A stretch of DNA of 64,000 nt, from positions 913,501 through 977,500 of the forward strand of contig NZ_CP022254.1 in NCBI RefSeq assembly GCF_003119195.2. Reading direction: 5' to 3'. The stretch is from Azospirillum baldaniorum. GTDB lineage: Bacteria; Pseudomonadota; Alphaproteobacteria; Azospirillales; Azospirillaceae. Under the pieces are notes generated by a model. It ran no database searches, was not told the DNA's origin, and saw nothing but the letters and a program-made list of their open reading frames with translations. Shown in pieces: positions 50,437 through 59,145 of this stretch (positions within the stretch are counted from its first letter, which is position 1; the number at the start of each line of letters is the position of its first letter). The position numbers were made by a program, and so were the translations under genes.

Positions 50437-51944
50437 GACACCCCCGCGGCGCGGCGGGCGACCGCGGCGGCAATCTCGGCGGCGATCCGGGCCATCACCC
50501 CGTCCCAATCGTTGCGGCGCGTCATGCGGAACAGCCGGGTCTGCGGGTACCAGGGCGTGTGGTCGGGGAGGCGCATCCAGCGCCAGTCCCCCAGCCACGG
50601 CAAGGCGAGGAACACCGGACGCCCCATGGCACCGGCGATGTGGCCGACCACGGAATCGCAGGCGACGATCAGGTCCATGCCCTCGATGATCGCGGCGGTG
50701 TCGACAAACCCCTCATCCTCACCTTTTCCATCCCGGTCCGGCAGCGACACGATTTCCAGCCGGTCGTCGGGCCGCTCCCATTGGCCGGGTCCGTCCGCCT
50801 TTTGCAGGCTGTACAGCCGCACCCCGGAAAGGTGCGACAAGCGCGCGAAGCGTTCCAGCGGAATCGAGCGGTCGGCCCCCGCGGCGCGCCACTGGATGCC
50901 CACCCGGAATTCGCCCGGCCGCCCCGCCTCGGCGATCCGCCGGCGCCAGAACGCCGCCCGCTCCGGTTCGGCCCGCAGATACGGAACGCCGCCGGGGATC
51001 GTCGCCACCGTCGTCCGGCAGCGATGGGGCAGGCTCATCAGGGGCAGGAGGCAGTCGGCCTCGGGAAGCGGCTCGCCGCGCGCCACCAGCGCGTCGATGC
51101 CCGGAACGCCGGCGAGGAGGCGTTTGAGCGGCGGCTGGCATTCGAAAATGGTGCGGGCGCCCATGGCCTTGAGCACGGCCATGTAGCGGATGAACTGCAC
51201 GGTGTCGCCGAGCCCCTGCTCGAAATGGACCAGGATGGTCCTGCCGGCGAGCGGGCCGCCGTCCCACAGCGGTGTGCCGGGACGGTCGCGGTTCCATTGC
51301 CAGACGGCTTGGCGGGTGCGCCATTCGTACTCGGCCGTGCCCTCCAGGAAGTTTCCGACGGTGAGCAGGCTGACGCCGAGATTCTTGTGATGCTCGGCGG
51401 AGCCCGGCTCAAGCCGGACGGCCCGCCGGTAGCTCACGGCGGCGTCCTCCGGCCGTCCTTGCGACAGGAACGCCGCGCCCCGGTTGTTGTTGGCCGCCGC
51501 CGCGCCCGGTTCCAGCAGCACGGCCAGCTGGTAGGCGGCCTCGGCCCGTTCGGGCTCGTCCACGGCCATCAGAGCGTTGCCGAGGCTGAACGCCGCGTCC
51601 GGGTAACCGGGCCGCAACGCCACGAGACGGAGAAGCGGCGCCACCGCCTCCCCGGTCCGTCGGCATTCGATCAGCAGCGACGCCCAATGGAACAGCGTGT
51701 CGGCGTCGTCGGGCCGCAGGCGATGGGCGGCCCACAGCGCCACCGCCGCGCCGTCCCGGAGTCCCAGGCCGCGCAGCACCAGCCCCAGGACGAACCAGGC
51801 CACCGGATGCTCCGGCCGGATCGCCGCCGCCGTTCGGAAGGAACAGGCCGCCGCCTCCAGCGATCCGGCGTCGACATGACACAGGCCGGCGCCGAAGCAC
51901 CGGTCGAACGCTTCGCCGAACCCGTCGAACGTCGCCTCGATCAC
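50433..51944 (-). CDS. TPR + GT9-like glycosyltransferase
   Basis: I use GTG 51944, which lies behind GGAGAGGG; the alternative ATG is at 51977. The product has 503 residues. TPRs lie at ~15-205 (DTLFHWASLLIECRRTGEAV, AEHHKNLGVSLLTVGNFLEG). The catalytic part opens with EYEWRTRQAVWQWNRDRPGT, then ILVHFEQGLGDTVQFIRYMA, VGIQWRAAGADRSIPLERFA, VDTAAIIEGMDLIVACDSVV, and DHTPWYPQTRLFRMTRRNDW. It is the first gene of the leftward three-gene operon and divergent from the second GT41 gene (138 bases). The overall plan is the same as 45408-46721 and 61994-63835, but it is clearly diverged. Confidence 0.84.
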   Translation of the reverse strand: MIEATFDGFGEAFDRCFGAGLCHVDAGSLEAAACSFRTAAAIRPEHPVAWFVLGLVLRGLGLRDGAAVALWAAHRLRPDDADTLFHWASLLIECRRTGEAVAPLLRLVALRPGYPDAAFSLGNALMAVDEPERAEAAYQLAVLLEPGAAAANNNRGAAFLSQGRPEDAAVSYRRAVRLEPGSAEHHKNLGVSLLTVGNFLEGTAEYEWRTRQAVWQWNRDRPGTPLWDGGPLAGRTILVHFEQGLGDTVQFIRYMAVLKAMGARTIFECQPPLKRLLAGVPGIDALVARGEPLPEADCLLPLMSLPHRCRTTVATIPGGVPYLRAEPERAAFWRRRIAEAGRPGEFRVGIQWRAAGADRSIPLERFARLSHLSGVRLYSLQKADGPGQWERPDDRLEIVSLPDRDGKGEDEGFVDTAAIIEGMDLIVACDSVVGHIAGAMGRPVFLALPWLGDWRWMRLPDHTPWYPQTRLFRMTRRNDWDGVMARIAAEIAAAVARRAAGVS

Positions 51945-52082
51945 CCACCCTCTCCATCCAATCGGTCGACCCGGCAAATGGGTTTGGAATTGCCGCGCCC
52001 GATGGTAACCCTTTGCCCGATGATTTCACGCTTAGCACGCCTCCATGATGGTCCGGGAGGGGCGACGGCACCGAGGGGAAGC

Positions 52083-54020
52083 ATGAGCACGGCCCAGCAT
52101 TTCGCGTCCCCCGCCGAAGCGCTGGGCTACGCCTTGACGCTGCATCAGAACGGCCGGCACGCCGAGTGCAGTGCGGTGTGCCGCGCGATCCTGGCGGTCA
52201 AGCCGGACCATCATGGCGCGTCCTTCCTTCTCGGCGTCGCCGCCTACACGCTCGGTCGGATCGAGGAGTCGCAGCGCCACCTCGCCGTCACCATCGCCCT
52301 GAAGCCGGATCTGGCCGACGCCTGCTTCAATCTGGCGCTTCTGCTGCGCCGCCGGGGCCGTCTTGCCGAGGCGGCGGCGCTTCAGGCTCGGGCGATCCGG
52401 CTGGCTCCCGGACAGGCCGATGCCGGGCAGAGCAATGCCGGACCGCTCACCACTCTGGGCGGAATGCTCCGCGAGCTGGGCCGGGTCGCGTCGGCCCGCG
52501 CCGTTCTTCGCCGGGCGGTCGCGCAGGCCCCGGACGACGCCGAGGCGTGGCGCGAGTCCGGCCACGCGCTGCGCGATGCGGGCGAACCGGGCGCGGCGGC
52601 CGTCGCCTACGGGCGGGCCTACCGGCTCGACCCCGGCCGCACCGAATCCCTCGGCGACCGGCTCCATGCCGCCCTCTCGCACTGTGACTGGAGCGGGTAC
52701 GACGCTCTGTGCCGGGAGATCCTGGCGGTCATCGACAGCGGCCGGGGGATCGCCCTGCCGCTGCTCACCCTGCTGATCGACACGAGTGCGGCGCAGCAGG
52801 ACCGCGCCGCCCGCCACTTCCACCGCGCGGTGGTGCAGCCGGCGGCTGTCCCGCAAGGCGCTGCGGTCCCCGTGGCGCCTCCCCTCGGCGCCGATGGCCG
52901 GCTCACCGTCGCCTACCTCTCCGCCGACTTCCACGAGCACGCCACCGCCTATCTGGCGGCCGAGCTGTTCGAACTGCACGACCGCGACCGCTTCCGCGTC
53001 GTCGCCTGTTCCTATGGTCCCGACGATGGCGGCCCGACGCGCCGCCGCCTGGAGGCCGCCTTCGACGCCTTCCACGACATCCGCGGCTGCGATGCGGAGC
53101 AGGCGCAGGCGATGCTCACGGCCGAGGGTGTCCACATCCTGGTCGATCTGAAGGGCTACACGCGGCACGTCCGCTTCGATTTTCTGGCGCGCCGGCTGGC
53201 GCCGGTCCAGGTCGCCTATCTCGGCTATCCCGGGACGATGGGCAGTGACGTCATGGATTATGTGATCGGCGACCGCTTCGTCACGCCGCCGGAGCATCAG
53301 CCGCACTATCGGGAGCGGCTGGTCATCATGCCGGACTCCTATCAGGTCAACGACCGGCGCCGGCCGCTGGACGCGCCCGTGCCGGACCGCGCCGCCTGCG
53401 GCCTGCCGCCGGACGGTTTCGTCTTCTGCGCGTTCAACGCGCCGTTCAAGATCACCCCGTCGCTGTTCGGGCTGTGGATGCGCGTGCTGGCGCGGGTGCC
53501 GGGGAGCGTGCTGTGGTTGCAGCAGCCCGGCCGGGACGGCACGGACAACCTGCGGCGCGAGGCAGCGCGGCGCGGGGTCGATCCCGGCCGTCTGGTCTTC
53601 GCCCCCCACAGGCCGCAGGCCGAGCATCTCGCCCGCTACCGCTTGGCCGACCTGTTCCTCGACAGCTTTCCCTACACCGGCCACACCACCGTTTCGGACG
53701 CCCTGTGGATGGGCCTGCCGGTGGTGACGCGGATGGGCGACACCTTTGCGTCGCGCGTCGCCGCCGGCCTGCTGAACGCCGCCGGCCTGCCCGAGACGGT
53801 TACCACCAGCTTCGACGGCTACGAGGCGCTGGCGGTGCGGCTGGCCGGCGATCCGGCGACGCTCGCCGGCTACCGCCGCCGCCTCGCCGCCGCGCGGGCG
53901 ACGGCCCCGCTGTTCGACAGCCCCCGCTTCACCCGTCACCTGGAGCACGCCTACCGGACGATGTGGGACCGCCACGCCGCCGGCCTGCCGCCCGCGTCCT
54001 TCACGGTGCCTCCCCTGTAG
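52083..54020 (+). CDS. TPR + OGT/SPINDLY-like glycosyltransferase (GT41), second
   Basis: The product has 645 residues from the ATG at 52083, with GAGGGG upstream. A much longer open frame on the same strand starts inside the opposite gene and is rejected. TPRs span ~1-190. The catalytic half starts near 274 (LTVAYLSADFHEHATAYLAA, with the OGT-type His). FVFCAFNAPFKITPSLFGLW gives the conserved Lys. LFLDSFPYTGHTTVSDALWM retains the His of the OGT UDP site, unlike the first GT41 gene. The two enzymes therefore belong to different subtypes and may use different donors or acceptors. Its 3' end overlaps the convergent giant glycosyltransferase gene by 20 bases. Confidence 0.88.
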   Translation: MSTAQHFASPAEALGYALTLHQNGRHAECSAVCRAILAVKPDHHGASFLLGVAAYTLGRIEESQRHLAVTIALKPDLADACFNLALLLRRRGRLAEAAALQARAIRLAPGQADAGQSNAGPLTTLGGMLRELGRVASARAVLRRAVAQAPDDAEAWRESGHALRDAGEPGAAAVAYGRAYRLDPGRTESLGDRLHAALSHCDWSGYDALCREILAVIDSGRGIALPLLTLLIDTSAAQQDRAARHFHRAVVQPAAVPQGAAVPVAPPLGADGRLTVAYLSADFHEHATAYLAAELFELHDRDRFRVVACSYGPDDGGPTRRRLEAAFDAFHDIRGCDAEQAQAMLTAEGVHILVDLKGYTRHVRFDFLARRLAPVQVAYLGYPGTMGSDVMDYVIGDRFVTPPEHQPHYRERLVIMPDSYQVNDRRRPLDAPVPDRAACGLPPDGFVFCAFNAPFKITPSLFGLWMRVLARVPGSVLWLQQPGRDGTDNLRREAARRGVDPGRLVFAPHRPQAEHLARYRLADLFLDSFPYTGHTTVSDALWMGLPVVTRMGDTFASRVAAGLLNAAGLPETVTTSFDGYEALAVRLAGDPATLAGYRRRLAAARATAPLFDSPRFTRHLEHAYRTMWDRHAAGLPPASFTVPPL

Positions 54021-57000
54021 CCACCAGCCGTTCCAGCGCCGCCCGCACCTCGGAGACGACGGACGTCCAGTCGCCCGGCGCCGCCTGACGGAACAGGCGC
54101 ATGGTCGGATACCAGGGGGAGGTGTCGCCGCGCTCCAGCCAGCGCCAGTCGGCGATGTCCGGCAGCAGCGTCCAGACCGGCCGGCCGAGCGCCCCGGCCA
54201 GATGGGCCGGCGCCGTGCAGGAGCTGATGACGAGGTCGAGGTTTTCCATGATCGCCGCGGTGTCGGCGAAGTCGGCGATCTCCGCGCCGAGGTCGATGAA
54301 GGACGCCGGCAGCGGTCCGCAGGTCTCCAGCTCCCTCCGTCTCGCCCCCTTCTGCAGGCCGAAGACCGCCACGCCCGGAACGTCGAGCAGCGGCCGCAGG
54401 GCGGCCAGCCCTGGCGAGCGCCGGCGGTCGTCCTTGAATTCGGGGTTGCCGGCCCACACCAGCCCGACCCGCAGCCCCGTCCGCGGGCCCATGCGCGTCG
54501 CCCAGGCCGCCGCCAGCGCCGGTTCGGCGCGCAGGTAGGGGACCTCGGCCGGGACGCTCGCCAGCGTGATGCCGAGGCGGTGTGGCAGGCTGAGCAGAGC
54601 GGCGTGGGCGTCGTGCGGCGGCGGCGAGTCGGAGCGGCCGACGACTCCGTCCACGCCGGGGAGCGTGGCGAACAGGCGGATGAGACGATCGTTGCACTCG
54701 ACGATCACGCGCGCACCCCGGCGGCGCAGCAGGGGTGCGTAGCGGGCGAACTGGATGCCGTCGCCGAGCCCCTGCTCGTCGTGCAGCAGGATCGTAAGGC
54801 CGTCCGGGTTTCCACCCTCCCACACCGGGGTCGTCAGGCCGCGCGGCGCGACCTGACGGTCGGCCAGACGGGTGCGCCATTCGTATTCCCGGAACCCCGC
54901 CTCCAGATCGCCGCGCAGCAGCAGACAGGTGCCCAGCAGGGTGTGCGCCTCGGCGTTGTCGGGATCGCGGTCGAGGAGGCGCCGGCATTGGGCCTCGGCG
55001 TCCCCCATGCGCCGCAGCTTGCTGAACACCAAGCCGAGGTTCAGCCGGGCCGAGGTGAAGTCCGGGTCGATCGCCACCGCCCAATGCAGCACGCGGGCCG
55101 CCGCCTCGTCCCCGCCGGTCCGCAGCGAAAGGGCAAGCCCCAGGTTGCTGAGCACGCCGGGTTCGGCGGGGGCCAGCGCCAGCGCCCGCCGTCCGACGCC
55201 GACCGCCTCGTCGTGGCGGCCCATATTCTTCAGCGCGATGCCCAGGTTGGCATGGGCGCGATGGTCGTCGGGGACGAGGCGGACCAGCTCCCGCAGCACG
55301 CTTTCCGCCTCGCCGTAGCGGTGGCGCATCAGCAGCGTGTGGGCGAGATGGAAGCGGTGGAAGGTGCCGAAGGGATCGAGGACGACGCAGCGGCGCAACG
55401 GTCCGTCCGCCTCCTCCGGCGCGTTGCGGCCGAGCCGCTCCATCGCCAGGGCATGGAACGCGTCGATGGAGGCGGGGTCGAGGACCAGGGCACGACGATG
55501 CTCCGACCCGGAGTCCGCGATCGGCTCCTCCGGGACCGGCGGGCCGGCGTCCGGCGAGAGCCAGCCGAGCGCGCGGAAATGCCCGATCCGCTCGCGGATC
55601 AGCCGGGGGAAGCCGGCGTCGATGGGGACGGGTGCCAGGGACGTCCACATGCCGGGAACCGCACCGCCGTCGAAGCGCCCGGTGGCGTAGAAGCGGTCCA
55701 GCCGCTCCCGGTTCGCCGCCGGGTCCTGATCGAAGGCCGCGATCATCTCGCGGTGCGCGAAGGCCTGCAGCTTGGCGCGGAAGCGCTCGATCCCGCCCAT
55801 CCAGGTGAAGTGCCAGCCGGCGTCCGGGACGACGCGCCCATGCCCCAGCTTGGTCAGGTAGCGGGCGCGGTTGGCGCCGATCCGGCGGATCAGCTCCCAC
55901 GGCGCGGCGGCCACCGACACCCAGGGATCGGGCGACTTGAGGTCGAGGAAATAGAGGAAGATGTCGAGATGGGGCGCGAACAGCGAGCGGCCGTCGTCCG
56001 GTTCCCGGCGCAGCCGTTCCATCACCCAGGGGCGGAGGATTTCGTCGGCGTCCGAGACGACGATCATGTCCGTCGGGTCGCAGCCGTCAAGCCCGCGGAT
56101 GATCGCATCGCGCTGGTGGGCCTCGCGCTGCCACGCGAAGCCGCCGGGATCGTCGTCAACGACGACGTGAATGATCTTGTCGGCGTAGGCAGCGAAGCGC
56201 GCGCGGTTCTCCGCGTAATGGAGAGGCTTGGGATCGCCGGCGTGGGTGAAGGTCGCCTCGACCAGGACGAAGCGGTCGACCACCGCGTCCAGCTCGGCCA
56301 GTCGTACCTCCAGAAGGTCCAGCTCGTTGTAGAACTGGAAGCAGTCGTAGATTCGCCGCCCGCCGGGTGGCGGGGCCGCGGGCGGCGGCGTGTCCGTCAG
56401 CGTCGTGACGTAGGCGAACCAGGCGTCGAATCCGCGCAGCGTCGTCCAGACGGACGACCGGTTCTCCTCCGTGTTGTGGTCGAGCCGCAGGGACTGCTCG
56501 ACGAGCGCGATCAGCGCCCGCGCCTCCGCCCGCCAGGCCTGCTCCTCCTTGGCCGGAGGGCGGGCGTTCAGGTGGGCGCCCAGCGCGTCCAGCAGGCGCT
56601 GCTGCGCGTCGGCCAGACCGGCGGTGGCGGCCGCCCCCGCCGTGGCCGCGGCGGCGGCGTCCGTCCGGGCGCCTCTCAACTCATCAAGCCACGCCAGCCA
56701 GTCCCCGGCCCGTCCGGCCCAGCTCATTTCGGTGGTGACGTGATCGACCTGTTCGCGAAGCTGGCGGGCGGTGGTCGCGCCCTCGTCGCGCCACTGCAGC
56801 AGGGCCGTCCGGGCGGTCTCGGCGAAGCGGACGGCGTGCTCCGCCGGGTCCTCGGGGACCGGGATCAGCCGGGCGAAGCCGGCCGTGGTTTCCGGCAACG
56901 CCCCCAGCGCGCTGGACACGACGAGGCAGCCGGCGGCCAGCGCCTCCATGACAGCGATGCAGGAGGTCTCGGCGAAGCGGTTGGGGTAGGCGAGGCCGGT

Positions 57001-57789
57001 CGCGCCGCGCAACGCCTCGGCCAGGGCACTTTGGGAGACCGCCCCCACATACTCCACCCCCTCGGTCTCGCGGCAGCGCCGGTAGAGGGCGCCGTAGGGG
57101 TCCTTGTCGGCGGGGACCTGATAGCCGTCCAGGCTGGAGAACACCTGGACGGTGGTTCCGGGGATCGCCGCCCGCAGGCGGGGAACGCTGTCGAGCAGCA
57201 CGTCGAGGCCGCGGAAGGGCGTGCTGGTGTAGGCCAGGACCGGCGGCCAGGGCTTCGCCGCCCTGATGTCGGCTCCCGGCGGGAACAGGCCGGAGAAGGC
57301 GGGCGCAATGCCGTTGCGCAGGATGCGGCAAAGCCGGCGGTCGAGGCCGAAGGCCGTGAGGTAGCCGTCCATCTGCCAGCGGCTGACGAAGGCGTAGCCA
57401 TCCCAGCAGGCGCGCGCCTCCGGCTCCGCGACGCATTGCGCGGCGGCTTGATCGATGGCGTGCTGCATCCACAGGATCAGCTTCTGTCCGCCGTCCAGCG
57501 CCGCGCGCAGCCGGGTCAATGCCTCCGTCGGGCAGCCGTTGAGCAGCACCACGACGTCGAAGGCGCGCATGTCCTCCCAGGACACGGTGCCAGCGGGAAG
57601 ACAGCGCACCCCGCGCACCAGGCCGGGCGTCCGGGTGCCGTTGACCAGCGTGACCTCAAGCCCGGCGGCGGCCAGCGCCTCCGCGAGGTAGCACAGGGCC
57701 GATTGCGAACCGCCGAGCGGGTGCAGGCGTGGCGTGTCCGGCGTGTAGTCCCCACCCGCCGGGTCGAGGAAGGCGATCTTGACGGTCAT
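54001..57789 (-). CDS. Multi-domain glycosyltransferase: GT4 + GT17 + TPR + GT9-like
   Basis: One 1,262-residue frame holds four parts. ~1-370 is a GT4-like GT-B domain (TPRLHPLGGSQSALCYLAEA, VLAYTSTPFRGLDVLLDSVP, YPNRFAETSCIAVMEALAAG). ~480-745 is a GT17-like domain (RIYDCFQFYNELDLLEVRLA and the DxD-type VVSDADEILRPW near 579), a family known from N-glycan bisecting GlcNAc transferase. ~764-950 is a TPR array. ~970-1262 is a GT9-like domain (ILLHDEQGLGDGIQFARYAP, MENLDLVISSCTAPAHLAG). This suggests one polypeptide that adds several sugars in sequence. No ribosome site is visible at the ATG at 57789. Bases 54200-54295 are identical to an inverted copy in 61994-63835. Read-through fusion by assembly error is unlikely because the frame is continuous. 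Confidence 0.82.
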   Translation of the reverse strand: MTVKIAFLDPAGGDYTPDTPRLHPLGGSQSALCYLAEALAAAGLEVTLVNGTRTPGLVRGVRCLPAGTVSWEDMRAFDVVVLLNGCPTEALTRLRAALDGGQKLILWMQHAIDQAAAQCVAEPEARACWDGYAFVSRWQMDGYLTAFGLDRRLCRILRNGIAPAFSGLFPPGADIRAAKPWPPVLAYTSTPFRGLDVLLDSVPRLRAAIPGTTVQVFSSLDGYQVPADKDPYGALYRRCRETEGVEYVGAVSQSALAEALRGATGLAYPNRFAETSCIAVMEALAAGCLVVSSALGALPETTAGFARLIPVPEDPAEHAVRFAETARTALLQWRDEGATTARQLREQVDHVTTEMSWAGRAGDWLAWLDELRGARTDAAAAATAGAAATAGLADAQQRLLDALGAHLNARPPAKEEQAWRAEARALIALVEQSLRLDHNTEENRSSVWTTLRGFDAWFAYVTTLTDTPPPAAPPPGGRRIYDCFQFYNELDLLEVRLAELDAVVDRFVLVEATFTHAGDPKPLHYAENRARFAAYADKIIHVVVDDDPGGFAWQREAHQRDAIIRGLDGCDPTDMIVVSDADEILRPWVMERLRREPDDGRSLFAPHLDIFLYFLDLKSPDPWVSVAAAPWELIRRIGANRARYLTKLGHGRVVPDAGWHFTWMGGIERFRAKLQAFAHREMIAAFDQDPAANRERLDRFYATGRFDGGAVPGMWTSLAPVPIDAGFPRLIRERIGHFRALGWLSPDAGPPVPEEPIADSGSEHRRALVLDPASIDAFHALAMERLGRNAPEEADGPLRRCVVLDPFGTFHRFHLAHTLLMRHRYGEAESVLRELVRLVPDDHRAHANLGIALKNMGRHDEAVGVGRRALALAPAEPGVLSNLGLALSLRTGGDEAAARVLHWAVAIDPDFTSARLNLGLVFSKLRRMGDAEAQCRRLLDRDPDNAEAHTLLGTCLLLRGDLEAGFREYEWRTRLADRQVAPRGLTTPVWEGGNPDGLTILLHDEQGLGDGIQFARYAPLLRRRGARVIVECNDRLIRLFATLPGVDGVVGRSDSPPPHDAHAALLSLPHRLGITLASVPAEVPYLRAEPALAAAWATRMGPRTGLRVGLVWAGNPEFKDDRRRSPGLAALRPLLDVPGVAVFGLQKGARRRELETCGPLPASFIDLGAEIADFADTAAIMENLDLVISSCTAPAHLAGALGRPVWTLLPDIADWRWLERGDTSPWYPTMRLFRQAAPGDWTSVVSEVRAALERLVATGEAP
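54200..54295 (-). repeat. 96-bp inverted repeat, copy 1
   Basis: These 96 bases, read on the minus strand, are identical to 63520-63615 on the plus strand. They code for the DLGAEIADFADTAAIMENLD region and the following CTAPAH segment of the GT9-like domains. Flanking sequence is only moderately similar. Confidence 0.9.
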
Positions 57790-57889
57790 GCTGGCTCGGG
57801 CTGGCTCGCTCGCACGTGATGGCTGGCGCTGAACAGCGGCTCACGCTGTGGATCGGTGCCCGCGTTCTGCTATCCTACCATCCAAGGCC

Positions 57890-59143
57890 ATGGGCAAAAA
57901 GGATATGCGGCGCGTGACGGAGTCGGCAGCGGTGGATGGGGGGACCCCGCGCGTGGAGCAGAATCCGGCGCAGAATCTGGCGTTGACGTGGCAGCTTTCG
58001 GAAATCCACGGCTGGGGTCTGGTCGGCGTCCACACGGCGCTGCATCTGATCGACCGGGGGCGGCCGCCGCTCCTGCTGGAAAAGCCGTTGCTGTCCACCC
58101 TGCGCCCGGAGAACCGGGAAAAGCTGGAAAGCCTGATGGACGGCCATCGGCAGATCACCGCCATCGCCGAGCGGTCGGGCGATCGGATGCTCGGCCTCAA
58201 CGACTGCACCGTCCTGCACGCGCTCGGCAACGGCTTCGTCGCGGGACCATTCTCCGCCCGGTTCCGCGGCAGCCGCAACGTCGGGGTCATCGCCTTCGAG
58301 GACACCCGGTTCGACGAGGACACGCTGCGCCGCGCGCGGAGCTACGACAAGCTCGTGGTCCATTCCGAATACAACAGGGCGCTGCTGGCCGAGCAGGGCA
58401 TCACCGACGTCGGCTGCGCCTTCCAGGGCGTGGACCCGGACGAGCTGGCGCCGGTCCCGCCGGCCCGGCGCTTCGGCGACCGCTTCGTCGTCTTCTCGGG
58501 CGGGAAGGTGGAGTTCCGCAAGGGGCAGGACATCGTGCTGGCCGCCTTCCGCCGGTTCCATGAGCGCCATCCCGACGCGCTTCTGGTCACCGCGTGGCAC
58601 AACCCCTGGCCGCACACCTCCGCCGACATCGCCGAGTCCCCGCTGGTGCCCTGCGCCCCCGCCGTTGGCGACAACGGCAAGCTGCGCATCGTGGAATGGG
58701 CGATGGACTGCGGCGTGCCGCCGGAGGGCTTCGTCGACATGGGCTTTCTCGGGCGCGGCCAGATCGCCGCCATCCTGGCGGACTGCCACGCCGCCCTCTT
58801 CCCCAACCGTTGCGAAGGGGCGACCAACCTCGTCGCCATGGAGGCGATGGCCTGCGGCGTGCCGGTCATCCTGTCGGCCAACACCGGTCATCTCGACCTG
58901 ATCCGTGATGGCAACTGCCTGCCGCTGCGCCACCAGGGTCCCGTGACCGACTCCGCATCAGGTCAAGGGGGCCGGCGCCGCGGGTGGGGGGAATCCTCCG
59001 TCGAGGAGGCCGTCGCCCATCTCGAAACCCTCTACACCGACCGCGCCGCCGCCCGCGCCCGTGCCGACGCGGCGCGGGCCTTCCTGCGCGGCGAGCGGAC
59101 GTGGCGCGCCTTCGCCGAGACCTTCGTGGCGGCGGTGGCCTAG
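57890..59143 (+). CDS. GT4-like glycosyltransferase
   Basis: The product has 417 residues from the ATG at 57890; another start at 57905 is possible. There is no TPR array, unlike its neighbours. A GT-B fold is visible: SEIHGWGLVGVHTALHLIDR (the GxxxH-type N-terminal loop), VVFSGGKVEFRKGQDIVLAA, FVDMGFLGRGQIAAILADCH, and ALFPNRCEGATNLVAMEAMA with the E-x7-E-like donor motif, then VPVILSANTGHLDLIRDGNC. It likely transfers a sugar from a nucleotide donor with retention. It is followed after two bases by the GT2-TPR-GT11 gene, so both are in one operon. Confidence 0.82.
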   Translation: MGKKDMRRVTESAAVDGGTPRVEQNPAQNLALTWQLSEIHGWGLVGVHTALHLIDRGRPPLLLEKPLLSTLRPENREKLESLMDGHRQITAIAERSGDRMLGLNDCTVLHALGNGFVAGPFSARFRGSRNVGVIAFEDTRFDEDTLRRARSYDKLVVHSEYNRALLAEQGITDVGCAFQGVDPDELAPVPPARRFGDRFVVFSGGKVEFRKGQDIVLAAFRRFHERHPDALLVTAWHNPWPHTSADIAESPLVPCAPAVGDNGKLRIVEWAMDCGVPPEGFVDMGFLGRGQIAAILADCHAALFPNRCEGATNLVAMEAMACGVPVILSANTGHLDLIRDGNCLPLRHQGPVTDSASGQGGRRRGWGESSVEEAVAHLETLYTDRAAARARADAARAFLRGERTWRAFAETFVAAVA

Positions 59144-59145
59144 GG

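Noticed and set aside
50559..52082. A long upstream extension of the second GT41 gene
   Set aside because: It runs antisense through the TPR-GT9 gene. The ATG at 52083 has a good ribosome site and begins the first TPR.
54202..57819. A 1,205-codon plus-strand frame opposite the multi-domain transferase
   Set aside because: Its composition is typical of an antisense shadow and it has no motifs. The opposite strand has three clear glycosyltransferase domains.
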